A stretch of 64,000 bases of DNA, taken from contig NZ_JAKILA010000014.1 of assembly GCF_023283885.1 (NCBI RefSeq), forward strand, positions 51,160 to 115,159. Direction: 5' to 3'. The notes under the pieces are model-generated. The model saw nothing but the letters and a program-made list of their open reading frames with translations. It searched no databases and was not told the DNA's origin. Source of the stretch: Shewanella basaltis (GTDB lineage: Bacteria; Pseudomonadota; Gammaproteobacteria; Enterobacterales; Shewanellaceae). Below are positions 43,755-52,915 of this stretch, piece after piece; the first letter of the stretch is position 1; the number at the start of each line of letters is the position of its first letter. The position numbers and the translations under genes were made by a program.

Positions 43755-44405
43755 ATGAAACTCTATGGTTATTGGCGTTCAAGCGCGGCTTACCGTGTCC
43801 GTATTACATTAAATTTAAAGCAGTTATCGGCAGAGCATATTTCGGTCCACCTGGTAAACAACGGCGGTGAGCAACACTTTGCAGCCTATCACCAGCTTAA
43901 TCCGCAACATTTAGTCCCCACCCTTGTTGACAAAAATGCCGATACAGAGCTCAATTTGTCGCAATCACTAGCGATTATCGAATACCTAGAAGAAAAATTC
44001 CCACAAAGCCCTGTATTGCCAAACGATGCCGAGCAACGTGCCATTGTGCGCAGCATGGCACAGGCTATTGCGTGTGAAATTCACCCACTGGATAACTTAC
44101 GGGTGTTACAGTACCTGGTTAACGAGATGGGCGTGTCTGAAGCCGATAAAATGCGTTGGTATCATCATTGGATTATTGTGGGTTTTACAGCTCTAGAGCA
44201 ACAACTAAGCCAGCATTCAGGCCGTTTTTGCTTTGGCGATAGCCCAACTCTGGCAGACATTTGTTTGGTGCCGCAGGTGTATAATGCCAAACGCTTTAAT
44301 GTGCCGCTTGATGATTTTCCTCACATTGTCCGTATTTATCATGAGTGCAACCAATTAGCCGCGTTTGCCGCTGCCGCACCTGAGCAGCAACATGATGCAA
44401 GCTAG
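43755..44405 (+). CDS. maiA: Maleylacetoacetate isomerase (zeta-class GST)
   Basis: A 216-residue glutathione-dependent isomerase converting maleylacetoacetate to fumarylacetoacetate, the step before FahA. The zeta-class active-site motif appears as YWRSSAAYRVRI (residues 6-17), with Ala where many have Cys (SSCS/SSAA variants). The GSH-site LNLSQSLAIIEYLEE and C-terminal FCFGDSPTLADICLVPQVYNAKRF follow. The ATG is preceded by AGGAAA. Its position after fahA and the shared TyrR control support the role. The terminator in the 89-bp gap suggests either partial readthrough or a weak promoter of its own. Confidence 0.93.
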   Translation: MKLYGYWRSSAAYRVRITLNLKQLSAEHISVHLVNNGGEQHFAAYHQLNPQHLVPTLVDKNADTELNLSQSLAIIEYLEEKFPQSPVLPNDAEQRAIVRSMAQAIACEIHPLDNLRVLQYLVNEMGVSEADKMRWYHHWIIVGFTALEQQLSQHSGRFCFGDSPTLADICLVPQVYNAKRFNVPLDDFPHIVRIYHECNQLAAFAAAAPEQQHDAS

Positions 44406-44484
44406 CATCCCCACATCAATATAGGTTTGATGCTTGATAACCTATACATTAAATACCTCTTTTGTCACTTTTTAGTTAAATTTA

Positions 44485-44498
44485 GTGATCTACATCAA
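44485..44498. promoter_or_regulatory. FNR/EtrA-type box 1 upstream of ompW
   Basis: GTGATCTACATCAA matches the FNR consensus TTGAT-N4-ATCAA at 9 of 10 defined positions. Its centre is 61 bp upstream of box 2. Confidence 0.6.
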
Positions 44499-44545
44499 GA
44501 CCAAAGCATGCAATGTGGTACTCCAATAGGGGTACTGCATTTTTG

Positions 44546-44559
44546 TTGATCTAAATCAA
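44546..44559. promoter_or_regulatory. FNR/EtrA-type box 2 upstream of ompW
   Basis: TTGATCTAAATCAA is a perfect match to TTGAT-N4-ATCAA, 90 bp before the ompW ATG. It fits an activator site if transcription starts around 44594. Confidence 0.8.
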
Positions 44560-44649
44560 TATTGTTAATGAATAACTTCGGTAGGTTAGCTGCAATTGTT
44601 AAGGATGTTACAGAGTTACATCTAATTATTGCTGTTATGGAGTGTAAAA

Positions 44650-45297
44650 ATGAATAATAAAATGACCCTTAGTTTAGTTGCTGCATCGTTATTAACCGCG
44701 GGTTTATCGTTTGGTGCTGCTGCGCATCAAGCTGGAGACATTATTGTCCGTGCAGGTAGTGCAACTGTCGCTCCTAATGAGTCAAGCCCCGTTGTGGCAG
44801 GTATTGCCGAATTTAGTGTCGATAACAACACGCAACTTGGGCTTAACTTTGGTTACATGCTAACAGACAATATTGCAGTTGAATTATTAGCGGCAACGCC
44901 ATTTAGCCATGACGTAGCCCTTGGTGATTTGGGGGTTATTGCTAACACTAAACATTTACCACCTACCTTAGTGGCTCAATATTATTTTGGTAATGCGCAG
45001 TCTGCGCTTCGTCCTTATGTTGGTGTTGGGGTGAACTTTACTAACTTTTTTGACAATGATTTTAATCAAGGTGCTAAAGATTTAGGCTTAGATAACTTGT
45101 CGATGTCTAATTCATGGGGCGTAGCGGCACAAGTCGGTATTGATTATCAAATCGATAAAAAATGGTTAGTTAACGCATCGGTGTGGTATGCGCAAATTTC
45201 TACCGATGTGAGCTTCGATCTAGGGGCAGATCATGTGGTGATTGAAACCGACATTGACCCTTGGGTGTATATGGTGAGCGTGGGTTATACCTTCTAA
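44650..45297 (+). CDS. ompW: Outer-membrane protein OmpW
   Basis: A 215-residue eight-stranded beta-barrel of the OmpW family. The signal peptide (MNNKMTLSLVAASLLTAGLS..AAA) is cleaved before HQAGDIIVRAGSATVAP, the family's mature N-terminus. GLNFGYMLTDNIAVELLAATPFSHD and PTLVAQYYFG are characteristic, and the C-terminus ends in Phe (VSVGYTF). OmpW forms a narrow channel for small hydrophobic molecules and is often induced without oxygen. The frame opens at a TTG 21 bases upstream, but GGAG before the ATG at 44650 decides the start. Two FNR-type boxes lie upstream. Confidence 0.93.
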   Translation: MNNKMTLSLVAASLLTAGLSFGAAAHQAGDIIVRAGSATVAPNESSPVVAGIAEFSVDNNTQLGLNFGYMLTDNIAVELLAATPFSHDVALGDLGVIANTKHLPPTLVAQYYFGNAQSALRPYVGVGVNFTNFFDNDFNQGAKDLGLDNLSMSNSWGVAAQVGIDYQIDKKWLVNASVWYAQISTDVSFDLGADHVVIETDIDPWVYMVSVGYTF

Positions 45298-45337
45298 TCA
45301 GGTTAGTGGTAGTTGAAGCCATTAACGATGTATTGCA

Positions 45338-45367
45338 AAAAACAGGAGCCATCAGGTTCCTGTTTTT
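45338..45367. terminator. Bidirectional terminator between ompW and the SDR gene
   Basis: AAAAACAGGAGCC and GGTTCCTGTTTTT pair with one mismatch around ATCA. With A and T tracts on both sides it can stop transcripts from either convergent gene. Confidence 0.85.
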
Positions 45368-45373
45368 ATTTGC

Positions 45374-46117
45374 TTAACCGCGTTTCTTTTTTGGCTTCCA
45401 GTGGCGGGTGTTGTAAATGTATTCAGGCAGAAGTCGGTTTATCCACGCAACAATCCGCCAACGCTTGGTAACATACACGCGGCGCTTGCCTTTTTTCAGT
45501 GCCGTTAATATTTGTCCTGCCACATTATCAATGGGCGACAACAATAATTGGGTGCGTAAATGCACCGCTTTATCAAATAATCCCAGTTGAATGTCGGTAA
45601 TGGTTATGGGCAACTTTAAACGCTGTGCGTGCATGCTTAAACCTTGCAGATAATTTGCCGCAAAGGCTTTTGAGGCATGATAAGCCATATTAGGGCCACC
45701 ACGCTGGCCAGCAATTGAGTTAATCGCGGCCAATTGGCCGTAGCCTTGTTCACACATCAATTTAAAAATACATTGGCTCGCCGCCGCAAACCCCATCACA
45801 TTGATGTCGATAGTGTGTTGATCAATAGACCAAGGTAGTGATGGGTCATACTCATTGACACCCGTATTGACTATGACTAAGTGCGCGCCGTTATGTTTTT
45901 CCCAGGCTTCATTAAGCTGTGAGATAGCCATTTGTGGTTGGTTAATGGCTAGGGGATACACGCTCACCTCACCAGCAAGGCTCTGGCTAAAGGCGTTTAT
46001 GGCATCGGGATCATTAACAAAAAGCACTAGCGAGACATTTTGTGCCGATAATTGTCTGGCAAGTGCTTGGCTGAGGGTAGAGCTTGCACCAATAATCATT
46101 GCTGTCGCAACAGACAT
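45374..46117 (-). CDS. Short-chain dehydrogenase/reductase
   Basis: A 247-residue SDR-fold oxidoreductase. It has the nucleotide-binding motif IIGASSTLSQALA near 8-20, NTGVN near 83, and the active-site pair Y-x-x-x-K as YHASKAF near 146-152. The Ser of the catalytic triad is in AINSIAGQRGG. It resembles membrane-associated reductases of the DltE/YdfG-like group, with a basic C-terminus (TRHWKPKKKRG). The substrate is unknown. An upstream in-frame extension of 30 codons is open, but GAGG eight bases before the ATG at 46117 favours this start. Convergent with ompW. Confidence 0.85.
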   Translation of the reverse strand: MSVATAMIIGASSTLSQALARQLSAQNVSLVLFVNDPDAINAFSQSLAGEVSVYPLAINQPQMAISQLNEAWEKHNGAHLVIVNTGVNEYDPSLPWSIDQHTIDINVMGFAAASQCIFKLMCEQGYGQLAAINSIAGQRGGPNMAYHASKAFAANYLQGLSMHAQRLKLPITITDIQLGLFDKAVHLRTQLLLSPIDNVAGQILTALKKGKRRVYVTKRWRIVAWINRLLPEYIYNTRHWKPKKKRG

Positions 46118-46337
46118 AGTTAACCTCGTTGGCAGTAAATCCTTTAGGAGTGTTTTACAGCAAATGGATCTGCTGTAGCTGTTGTTTGAGCTAACACCAC
46201 AACCCAAAATTAATGGCTATGGATTAACTATGGGGACGGGCGATAAATGAGCCAAAAAATGCGCTAAATCAACCCATAGCAAGCCACATAATAGAAATAT
46301 CGCCACATGATAACAAGAACGAAAAAAATTCAACTAA

Positions 46338-46361
46338 AGACGTGTAGACTTCTAGACATCC
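46338..46361. promoter_or_regulatory. Three tandem MetJ boxes upstream of metA
   Basis: Consecutive octamers AGACGTGT, AGACTTCT and AGACATCC each match the MetJ box AGACGTCT at 6 to 7 of 8 positions. The array is about 246 bp before the metA start and far from the divergent SDR start. No other site is evident in 46118-46607. Confidence 0.85.
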
Positions 46362-46607
46362 TTGTGTATGATTGATGACATCAATAAGTGCTTGTGTGAC
46401 TATTGCTTTATCGTGCGTGCTAGCTGTGTTTCGAGTCACTTGGTGTGCAAACCGCTTTGGAGAGCATACTCAGTGTCAATGCGCAGCGAGTGTATAAGTA
46501 GAATGTTGAAATTGTGATCTGTGAAACATATTGATTAACAGCGCGTTGGCTGTTTATTTGTCGCTACACACATGGTCTGTGTTTAATTAACCCAAAAGGT
46601 GAGTCGT

Positions 46608-47555
46608 ATGCCGGTTCGAATTCCAGATAATCTTCCTGCAGCAGGTATTTTAGAGTCCGAAAATATTTTCGTGATGTCTGAAACCCGCGCGGCGAATCAA
46701 GATATCCGTCCTATGAGGGTATTAATCTTGAATTTAATGCCTAATAAAATAGAGACCGAGACCCAATTACTCCGATTACTAGGCAATACGCCATTGCAAG
46801 TAGGGGTAGACTTGTTGCGTATTCACGACAAAGAGTCAAAGCACACCTCTGTTGATCACATGAACACTTTTTATCGTGATTTTGAAGAGGTTCGACATAA
46901 CAATTACGATGGCTTAATTATCACTGGTGCGCCGCTTGGGCAAATAGACTTTAAAGATGTGGTCTATTGGGATCACATTCGTGAAATCATTGATTGGTCG
47001 CAAAAACACGTTACGTCTGTACTGTTTTTATGTTGGGCTGCCCATGCTGGCTTGTATCATTTGTATGGTTTAAAGCGTCAGCTACTGCAAAATAAACGCT
47101 CTGGTGTGTTTATTCACAAGCGTACTAGCGATCCACATCCCTTATTACGTGGATTTGATGATGAGTTTTATGCCCCTCACTCTCGTTTTGCTGAAATGAA
47201 AATAGAGGAATTACGCCAACACCCCGACGTTGAGGTTCTGGCTGAATCTGATGAGGCAGGTGCTTACATTGCAATTAGCAGCGACAATCGCAACTTATTT
47301 GTTATGGGGCATCCCGAGTATCAAAAAGACACATTAAATGATGAGTACCATCGTGATATCGGCCAAGGTCTCAATCCTGATATTCCGCAAAATTATTATC
47401 GAAACAATGACCCAGCACAAGAACCGGTTGCCCGTTGGCATAGCCATGGTAGCTTGTTAGTCAGTAATTGGCTCAATTATTATGTTTACCAGTTAACGCC
47501 TTATGATTTAACCGACATGAGTGCCAAAACGCCTTGGGAAAACAAAAAAGCATAA
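46608..47555 (+). CDS. metA: Homoserine O-succinyltransferase
   Basis: A 315-residue enzyme that activates homoserine, the first committed step of methionine synthesis. The nucleophile is C142 in [11 protein letters not shown], the same position as in E. coli MetA, with GAPLG near 107-111 and the histidine segment MGHPEYQ. The length and [11 protein letters not shown] start match the family; a GTG nine bases upstream is less likely. Three MetJ boxes lie upstream, so repression by MetJ with S-adenosylmethionine is expected. Whether it uses succinyl- or acetyl-CoA is set by residues I cannot judge without alignment, but the gammaproteobacterial context favours succinyl. Confidence 0.94.
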   Translation: MPVRIPDNLPAAGILESENIFVMSETRAANQDIRPMRVLILNLMPNKIETETQLLRLLGNTPLQVGVDLLRIHDKESKHTSVDHMNTFYRDFEEVRHNNYDGLIITGAPLGQIDFKDVVYWDHIREIIDWSQKHVTSVLFLCWAAHAGLYHLYGLKRQLLQNKRSGVFIHKRTSDPHPLLRGFDDEFYAPHSRFAEMKIEELRQHPDVEVLAESDEAGAYIAISSDNRNLFVMGHPEYQKDTLNDEYHRDIGQGLNPDIPQNYYRNNDPAQEPVARWHSHGSLLVSNWLNYYVYQLTPYDLTDMSAKTPWENKKA

Positions 47556-47573
47556 TCAGTCACTAACTGACCC

Positions 47574-47616
47574 AAAAGCCGTCTTAACTTTCCCTAAAGT
47601 AATGCGGCTTTTTTTG
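47574..47616 (+). terminator. Rho-independent terminator after metA
   Basis: AAAAGCCG pairs with CGGCTTTT, and the inner TTAACTTT pairs with AAAGTAA, around a short loop, followed by a run of T. Confidence 0.8.
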
Positions 47617-47801
47617 TTTTTACTCTCGTTACAACTAAAGTTTAACCTTAGCTATCTTCACTAATGCGTTCAAGTTGCCTTGTATTTTATATCAATATAA
47701 ACATGGTGTTATCTATAATTTAATCTCGCTTCCTATCAAGTGTAAATCTGCAATGACAACCCCATCGGATTAACATCACATTTTCGAGCATTTTTTACTT
47801 G

Positions 47802-47826
47802 CTTTACGTTAGCGTCAACGTCAAAG
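47802..47826. promoter_or_regulatory. Candidate operator upstream of the valine-degradation operon
   Basis: CTTTACGTT at the left and AACGTCAAAG at the right form an imperfect inverted repeat 53 bp before the thiolase ATG. It resembles, from memory, operators predicted for the MerR-family regulator LiuR of branched-chain amino-acid catabolism. No regulator gene is nearby. Confidence 0.4.
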
Positions 47827-47878
47827 TGTTGTGATATGGTTTTGATATTTTTTTATGCGCATAAAAAATGGAGTGGTT

Positions 47879-49069
47879 ATGAGTACAGAGCAAACAGGTC
47901 AAGATATCGTGATTGTTGCCGCGAAACGTACACCAATGGGTGGGTTTCAAGGTGCATTGTCTGAGGTTGCATCACCCGTGTTAGCGGCTACCGCTATCAA
48001 AGGGCTGATTGCCCAAACGGGGATCAGCCTTGATGCCGTAAACGAAGTGTTGATGGGGTGTGTGTTACCTGCAGGTTTAGGCCAGGCGCCGGCTCGCCAG
48101 GCCACATTAGGCGCTGGTTTACCGTTAAGTGTTGGCGCAACAACAGTCAATAAAGTGTGTGGCTCTGGGATGAAAACCGTTATGTTAGCCCATGACTTGA
48201 TTAAAGCCGGCAGCAGCCAGGTGGTCATTGCAGGCGGCATGGAAAGCATGAGCCAAGCCCCATATTTACTTGATAAAGCCCGCAGTGGCATGCGAATGGG
48301 CCATGGCAAAGTAATGGACCATATGTTTTTAGATGGTCTTGAAGATGCCTATACCGGTGGTGCGATGGGCACATTTGCGCAAAAAACGGCCGATGACTTT
48401 GGCTTAACTCGCGAACAAATGGATGCTTTTGCGTTAAGCTCGCTAGAAAAAGCCAACGCCGCGATTAGCTCTGGCGCATTTAAAGATGAAGTGGTTCCAG
48501 TAACCGTCAATAGCCGTCGCGGTGATGTAATCGTAGATACCGATGAGCAACCCGGTAACGCACGTCCTGAAAAAATCCCCACACTGCGACCAGCATTTGC
48601 CAAAGATGGCACTATTACCGCAGCCAACTCGAGCTCGATTTCAGACGGTGCAGCGGCACTCATGTTAATGACTCGCCAAAAAGCGGCCGAATTAGGCTTA
48701 ACCGTTATGGCAACCATTAAAGGCCACACCACTCACTCGCAAGAACCGTCAATGTTCACAACCGCCCCAGTAGGCGCCATGCAAAAGCTGTTCGAAAAAG
48801 TGAACTGGAACAAGGACGAGGTCGATTTATACGAAATTAACGAAGCGTTTGCCATGGTAACCATGCTCGCGGTGTCTGAATTAGGGTTAGATGCCAATAA
48901 AGTTAACGTTAATGGCGGCGCATGTGCACTAGGACACCCTATTGGGTGTTCGGGGGCGCGTTTGCTGGTGAGCCTCATTTATGCACTCAAAGCACGAGGC
49001 CTTAAGCGAGGTGTGGCGTCATTATGTATCGGTGGCGGCGAAGCAACAGCCATGGCTATCGAGCTGTAA
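47879..49069 (+). CDS. Thiolase (acetyl-CoA C-acyltransferase)
   Basis: A 396-residue thiolase. The acyl-accepting Cys is C94 (NKVCGSGMKT). The catalytic His lies in GHPIGCSGAR near 352, and the second Cys in SLCIGGGEATAMAIEL near 383. These are the three signature regions of degradative and acetoacetyl-CoA thiolases. In this operon it probably cleaves the beta-ketoacyl-CoA products of branched-chain amino-acid breakdown. An ATG 24 bases upstream opens the frame, but GGAG five bases before the ATG at 47879 decides the start. First gene of the seven-gene operon. Confidence 0.92.
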   Translation: MSTEQTGQDIVIVAAKRTPMGGFQGALSEVASPVLAATAIKGLIAQTGISLDAVNEVLMGCVLPAGLGQAPARQATLGAGLPLSVGATTVNKVCGSGMKTVMLAHDLIKAGSSQVVIAGGMESMSQAPYLLDKARSGMRMGHGKVMDHMFLDGLEDAYTGGAMGTFAQKTADDFGLTREQMDAFALSSLEKANAAISSGAFKDEVVPVTVNSRRGDVIVDTDEQPGNARPEKIPTLRPAFAKDGTITAANSSSISDGAAALMLMTRQKAAELGLTVMATIKGHTTHSQEPSMFTTAPVGAMQKLFEKVNWNKDEVDLYEINEAFAMVTMLAVSELGLDANKVNVNGGACALGHPIGCSGARLLVSLIYALKARGLKRGVASLCIGGGEATAMAIEL

Positions 49070-49227
49070 CAATAATAAGTAATTCAACAAGACCACTGCA
49101 CAGGTAGATATTAACGCAGCCACAATGAATGTGAGCCTGACAAATACAATAAATGATGTCACCTGTGCAGACACTCAATACGCGTGAGCCAAGCTCACCA
49201 ACATGTTCACGGATCGAGGAAAGCAAC

Positions 49228-50721
49228 ATGATCACACAAGTTAAGCACTACATTGATGGCGAATTTACTCATGGCAGTGGCGAGCGAAATATTGATGTGA
49301 CTAACCCTGCCAATAACAGTGTTATCGCTAAAATAAATTGTGCCACAACCGCCGAAGTCGAATTAGCTATTCACAGCGCCAAAGAAGCCTTTAAAACCTG
49401 GAAAGAAGTACCGGTTTCTGAACGCGCGCGGGTCATGTTGCGATACCAACACCTACTAAAAGAGCACCACGACGAACTGGCCACGATTTTAGCCCAAGAG
49501 ACCGGTAAAACCTTTGAAGACGCCAAAGGTGATGTCTGGCGCGGTATTGAAGTGGCAGAGCATGCCTGTAATGTAGCGTCGTTAATGATGGGCGAAACAG
49601 TCGAAAACGTTGCCCGTAATATTGATACCTACAGCTACACTCAGCCACTTGGCGTATGTGCGGGTATTACGCCGTTTAACTTTCCGGCGATGATCCCGCT
49701 ATGGATGTTCCCGTTATCCATCGCGTGCGGTAACACCTTTATTTTAAAACCTTCTGAACAAGACCCAATGACGCCACAGCGTTTAGTGGAGATATTTGTC
49801 GAAGCCGGCGCGCCAAAAGGTGTGTTACAGCTTATTCATGGTGACAAAACCGCAGTTGATATGCTGTTAACCGACCCCGCAATTAAAGCCATTTCGTTTG
49901 TTGGCTCAGTGGGTGTGGGTCAATACATTTACAAAACCGGAACCGACAACCTAAAACGTGTACAGGCCTTTGCCGGCGCCAAAAACCATTGCGTGATAAT
50001 GCCTGATGCCAACAAACAGCAAGTGATAAACAACATGGTTGGGGCATCGGTCGGCGCTGCTGGTCAACGTTGCATGGCCATTTCGGTTGCCGTTTTTGTT
50101 GGAAAAGCCAAAGAGTGGATCCCTGAGTTAAAAGAAGCGCTTGCCAAAGTTCGCCCAGGGTTGTGGAACGACAAAGATGCGGCCTATGGCCCGGTGATTA
50201 GCCCTGCAGCTAAAGCGCGGGTACTTAAGCTCATTGCGCAAGGAAAAGCAGAAGGGGCAGAGTGTTTACTCGATGGCAGTGACTTTACAGTGGCCGGTTA
50301 CGAGTCTGGCAACTGGGTTGGGCCAACCATGTTTACCAATGTCACCACAGAGATGAGCATCTACAAAGAAGAAATTTTTGGCCCAGTATTGTGCTGTATG
50401 GAAGCCGAAACCCTAGACGATGCTATCGAACTGGTAAATAACAGCCCATACGGTAACGGGACATCAATCTTTACTGCATCTGGCGGCGCTGCGCGTAAAT
50501 ATCAGCACGAAATTGAAGTCGGTCAGGTGGGGATTAACGTGCCTATTCCTGTGCCATTGCCTTTCTTCTCATTTACCGGTTGGAAAGGCAGCTTTTATGG
50601 CGACCAACATGCTTATGGTAAACAAGCCGTGCGTTTTTGCACCGAAACCAAAACCATTACCACACGTTGGTTTGACTCCGAAGCCGTCAGTGGCCCTAAC
50701 ATGAGCATCAACCTGAAATAA
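49228..50721 (+). CDS. mmsA: CoA-acylating methylmalonate-semialdehyde dehydrogenase
   Basis: A 497-residue aldehyde dehydrogenase that oxidises methylmalonate semialdehyde to propionyl-CoA and CO2, the end of valine degradation. The nucleophilic Cys is near 282 in GAAGQRCMA, with Arg before Cys as in the MMSDH class. [21 protein letters not shown] and [14 protein letters not shown] are family segments. A long in-frame extension starts at 49153, but GAGGAAAGC before the ATG at 49228 and the family N-terminus [13 protein letters not shown] fix the start. A T-tract-free hairpin (50733-50759) lies downstream, before the acyl-CoA dehydrogenase. Confidence 0.94.
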   Translation: MITQVKHYIDGEFTHGSGERNIDVTNPANNSVIAKINCATTAEVELAIHSAKEAFKTWKEVPVSERARVMLRYQHLLKEHHDELATILAQETGKTFEDAKGDVWRGIEVAEHACNVASLMMGETVENVARNIDTYSYTQPLGVCAGITPFNFPAMIPLWMFPLSIACGNTFILKPSEQDPMTPQRLVEIFVEAGAPKGVLQLIHGDKTAVDMLLTDPAIKAISFVGSVGVGQYIYKTGTDNLKRVQAFAGAKNHCVIMPDANKQQVINNMVGASVGAAGQRCMAISVAVFVGKAKEWIPELKEALAKVRPGLWNDKDAAYGPVISPAAKARVLKLIAQGKAEGAECLLDGSDFTVAGYESGNWVGPTMFTNVTTEMSIYKEEIFGPVLCCMEAETLDDAIELVNNSPYGNGTSIFTASGGAARKYQHEIEVGQVGINVPIPVPLPFFSFTGWKGSFYGDQHAYGKQAVRFCTETKTITTRWFDSEAVSGPNMSINLK

Positions 50722-50732
50722 GCATGTGTAAT

Positions 50733-50759
50733 GCCGCGATAGCCCTAGTTTATCGCGGC
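50733..50759. other. Stem-loop after mmsA
   Basis: GCCGCGATA and TATCGCGGC pair perfectly around a 9-base loop without a T tract. It probably acts as an mRNA-stability or partial-attenuation element within the operon. Confidence 0.5.
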
Positions 50760-50897
50760 AAATACCATCCATTAAACAACAAGACAACTTGTTCCCTCAA
50801 ACAATAAAACGCCAACCCCAGTGAAGGCTTTTATAAGGTCAGTGAACAAGTCAGCAAATGACCCAAGAGTCATACCCAATAATATTAGGAGTCCAAC

Positions 50898-52055
50898 ATG
50901 GATTTTAATTTAAACGAAGATCAGCGCCAATTTGCTGATTTAGCACGCCAGTTTGCCGCAGATGAGTTAACCCCATTCGCCGCCAAATGGGACGAGGAGC
51001 ATCACTTTCCTAAAGACGTGATTCAAAAAGCCGGCGAGCTGGGCTTTTGTTCTTTGTATTCGCCAGAGTCAGAAGGCGGTATGGGCTTATCTCGTTTAGA
51101 TGCTTCTATTATTTTTGAAGAACTGGCCCACGGCTGTACCGCCACCACCGCTATGCTAACGATTCACAATATGGCGACATGGATGGTGACCACCTGGGGC
51201 ACAGAAACACTGCGTAAACAATGGTCAGAGGGGTTAACCACAGGGCAATTATTAGCCTCATATTGCTTAACTGAACCCGGCGCCGGCAGCGATGCGGCGT
51301 CACTGCAAACCAAAGCGGTACGAGATGGCGACGACTACCTTATTACTGGGTCAAAAATGTTTATCTCTGGTGCCGGCGAAACCGAATTATTAGTGGTGAT
51401 GTGCCGCACAGGTGAAGCAGGCCCTAAAGGGATTTCAGCCATTGCAGTACCAGCGGATACGGCCGGCATTACCTATGGCAAAGCCGAAGATAAAATGGGC
51501 TGGAATGCTCAGCCTACAAGGCTTATTAGCTTTGAAAACGTGCGCGTACCTGTAGCCAACTTACTGGGTGATGAAGGTCAAGGGTTTACCTTTGCCATGA
51601 AAGGCCTTGATGGTGGACGCATTAACATTGCCACCTGTTCTATTGGTACTGCGCAAGCCGCGTTGACACGTGCCACACAATACATGAACGAGCGCAAGCA
51701 ATTTGGCAAACCATTGGCGGCCTTTCAAGCCCTGCAATTTAAGCTAGCTGATATGGCAACCGAGTTAGTGGCAGCGCGCCAAATGGTGCGTTTAGCGGCA
51801 TTTAAACTCGACACTCAAGACCCAGAAGCCAGTGCCTATTGCGCCATGGCAAAACGCTTTGCAACCGACGTGGGCTTTCAAGTGTGCGACAGCGCGCTGC
51901 AAATCCATGGTGGTTATGGTTATATTCGCGAATATCCATTAGAGCGTCATTTTCGCGATGTTCGTGTGCATCAAATCTTAGAGGGCACTAACGAAATTAT
52001 GCGCCTCATTATTGCTCGTCGCTTGCTCGATGAAAATGCCCACCCAATCTTGTAA
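50898..52055 (+). CDS. Acyl-CoA dehydrogenase (isobutyryl-CoA type)
   Basis: A 385-residue FAD enzyme of the acyl-CoA dehydrogenase family. The FAD/substrate segment CLTEPGAGSDAASLQT lies near 125-140, followed by ITGSKMFISGAGE. The catalytic base is E362 in ILEGTNEIM, the position used by short-chain and isobutyryl-CoA dehydrogenases. Its place between mmsA and the enoyl-CoA hydratase makes isobutyryl-CoA to methacrylyl-CoA the likely reaction; electrons go to ETF. Shine-Dalgarno AGGAG is well placed. Specificity for isobutyryl over 2-methylbutyryl is inference. Confidence 0.92.
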   Translation: MDFNLNEDQRQFADLARQFAADELTPFAAKWDEEHHFPKDVIQKAGELGFCSLYSPESEGGMGLSRLDASIIFEELAHGCTATTAMLTIHNMATWMVTTWGTETLRKQWSEGLTTGQLLASYCLTEPGAGSDAASLQTKAVRDGDDYLITGSKMFISGAGETELLVVMCRTGEAGPKGISAIAVPADTAGITYGKAEDKMGWNAQPTRLISFENVRVPVANLLGDEGQGFTFAMKGLDGGRINIATCSIGTAQAALTRATQYMNERKQFGKPLAAFQALQFKLADMATELVAARQMVRLAAFKLDTQDPEASAYCAMAKRFATDVGFQVCDSALQIHGGYGYIREYPLERHFRDVRVHQILEGTNEIMRLIIARRLLDENAHPIL

Positions 52056-52129
52056 TGGGTTGAGTACAGGTAATCTTAACGACTATTTTGACGGCACAAC
52101 CTGCAATCGGGTTAACCTAAGGACATAGC

Positions 52130-52915
52130 ATGATGACAGCGCACACAGCAATTATTGAACATATTATTGGCCACACGGCCATATTGACTCTCAACAACCC
52201 GCCAGCCAACACCTGGACAGCAGACAGTTTGCAACAGTTAAAGCAAATTGTGATTAAGTTAAACCAAAACAAAGACATTTATGCCCTGGTCATTACAGGT
52301 CAAGGTGAAAAGTTTTTCTCAGCAGGCGCCGATTTAAATTTATTTGCCGATGGCGATAAAGGTAAAGCTGCCTCCATGGCAAAGCATTTTGGCGAAGCTT
52401 TTGAAGCCTTAAGCGCGTTTCGTGGCGTGTCTATTGCGGCCATTAATGGTTACACCATGGGCGGCGGGTTAGAGGTTGCCTTAGCGTGCGATTTACGCAT
52501 AGCAGAATCACAAGCACAAATGGCGCTACCAGAAGCCACCGTAGGCTTACTGCCCTGTGCAGGAGGCACGCAAAACCTCACCGCCTTGGTGGGAGAGGGC
52601 TGGGCTAAGCGAATGATTTTATGTGGTGAGCGCGTAGATGCCGCTAAAGCGGAAAAAATTGGTTTGGTCGAAGAAGTCGTAGAAAAAGGCCAGGCCCTTG
52701 ATGCCGCTGTTGCACTTGCCGCTAAAGTGGCAAAACAGTCACCGAGCAGTGTTAGCGTCTGTAAAACCTTAATTAATGCTGGGCGAGCAATGCCACGCAG
52801 CCAAGCACTGCCGCTTGAGCGTGAATTGTTTGTGGGCTTATTTGATACCGACGATCAAGCTGAAGGTGTTAACGCCTTTTTACAAAAACGCGCCCCAATT
52901 TGGAAGAACAGCTAA
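52130..52915 (+). CDS. Enoyl-CoA hydratase/isomerase family protein
   Basis: A 261-residue crotonase-fold enzyme, in context the hydratase of methacrylyl-CoA. The oxyanion hole segments are visible as FFSAGADLNLFADGD (about 62-76) and INGYTMGGGLEVALACDLRIA (about 103-123). The glutamate usual in hydratases is in ALPEATVGLLPCAGG. AAGGA precedes the ATG; a second ATG follows at once and either could serve. Its TAA stop overlaps the start of the next gene by one base (TAATG), so translation is coupled to the 3-hydroxyisobutyryl-CoA hydrolase. Confidence 0.9.
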   Translation: MMTAHTAIIEHIIGHTAILTLNNPPANTWTADSLQQLKQIVIKLNQNKDIYALVITGQGEKFFSAGADLNLFADGDKGKAASMAKHFGEAFEALSAFRGVSIAAINGYTMGGGLEVALACDLRIAESQAQMALPEATVGLLPCAGGTQNLTALVGEGWAKRMILCGERVDAAKAEKIGLVEEVVEKGQALDAAVALAAKVAKQSPSSVSVCKTLINAGRAMPRSQALPLERELFVGLFDTDDQAEGVNAFLQKRAPIWKNS

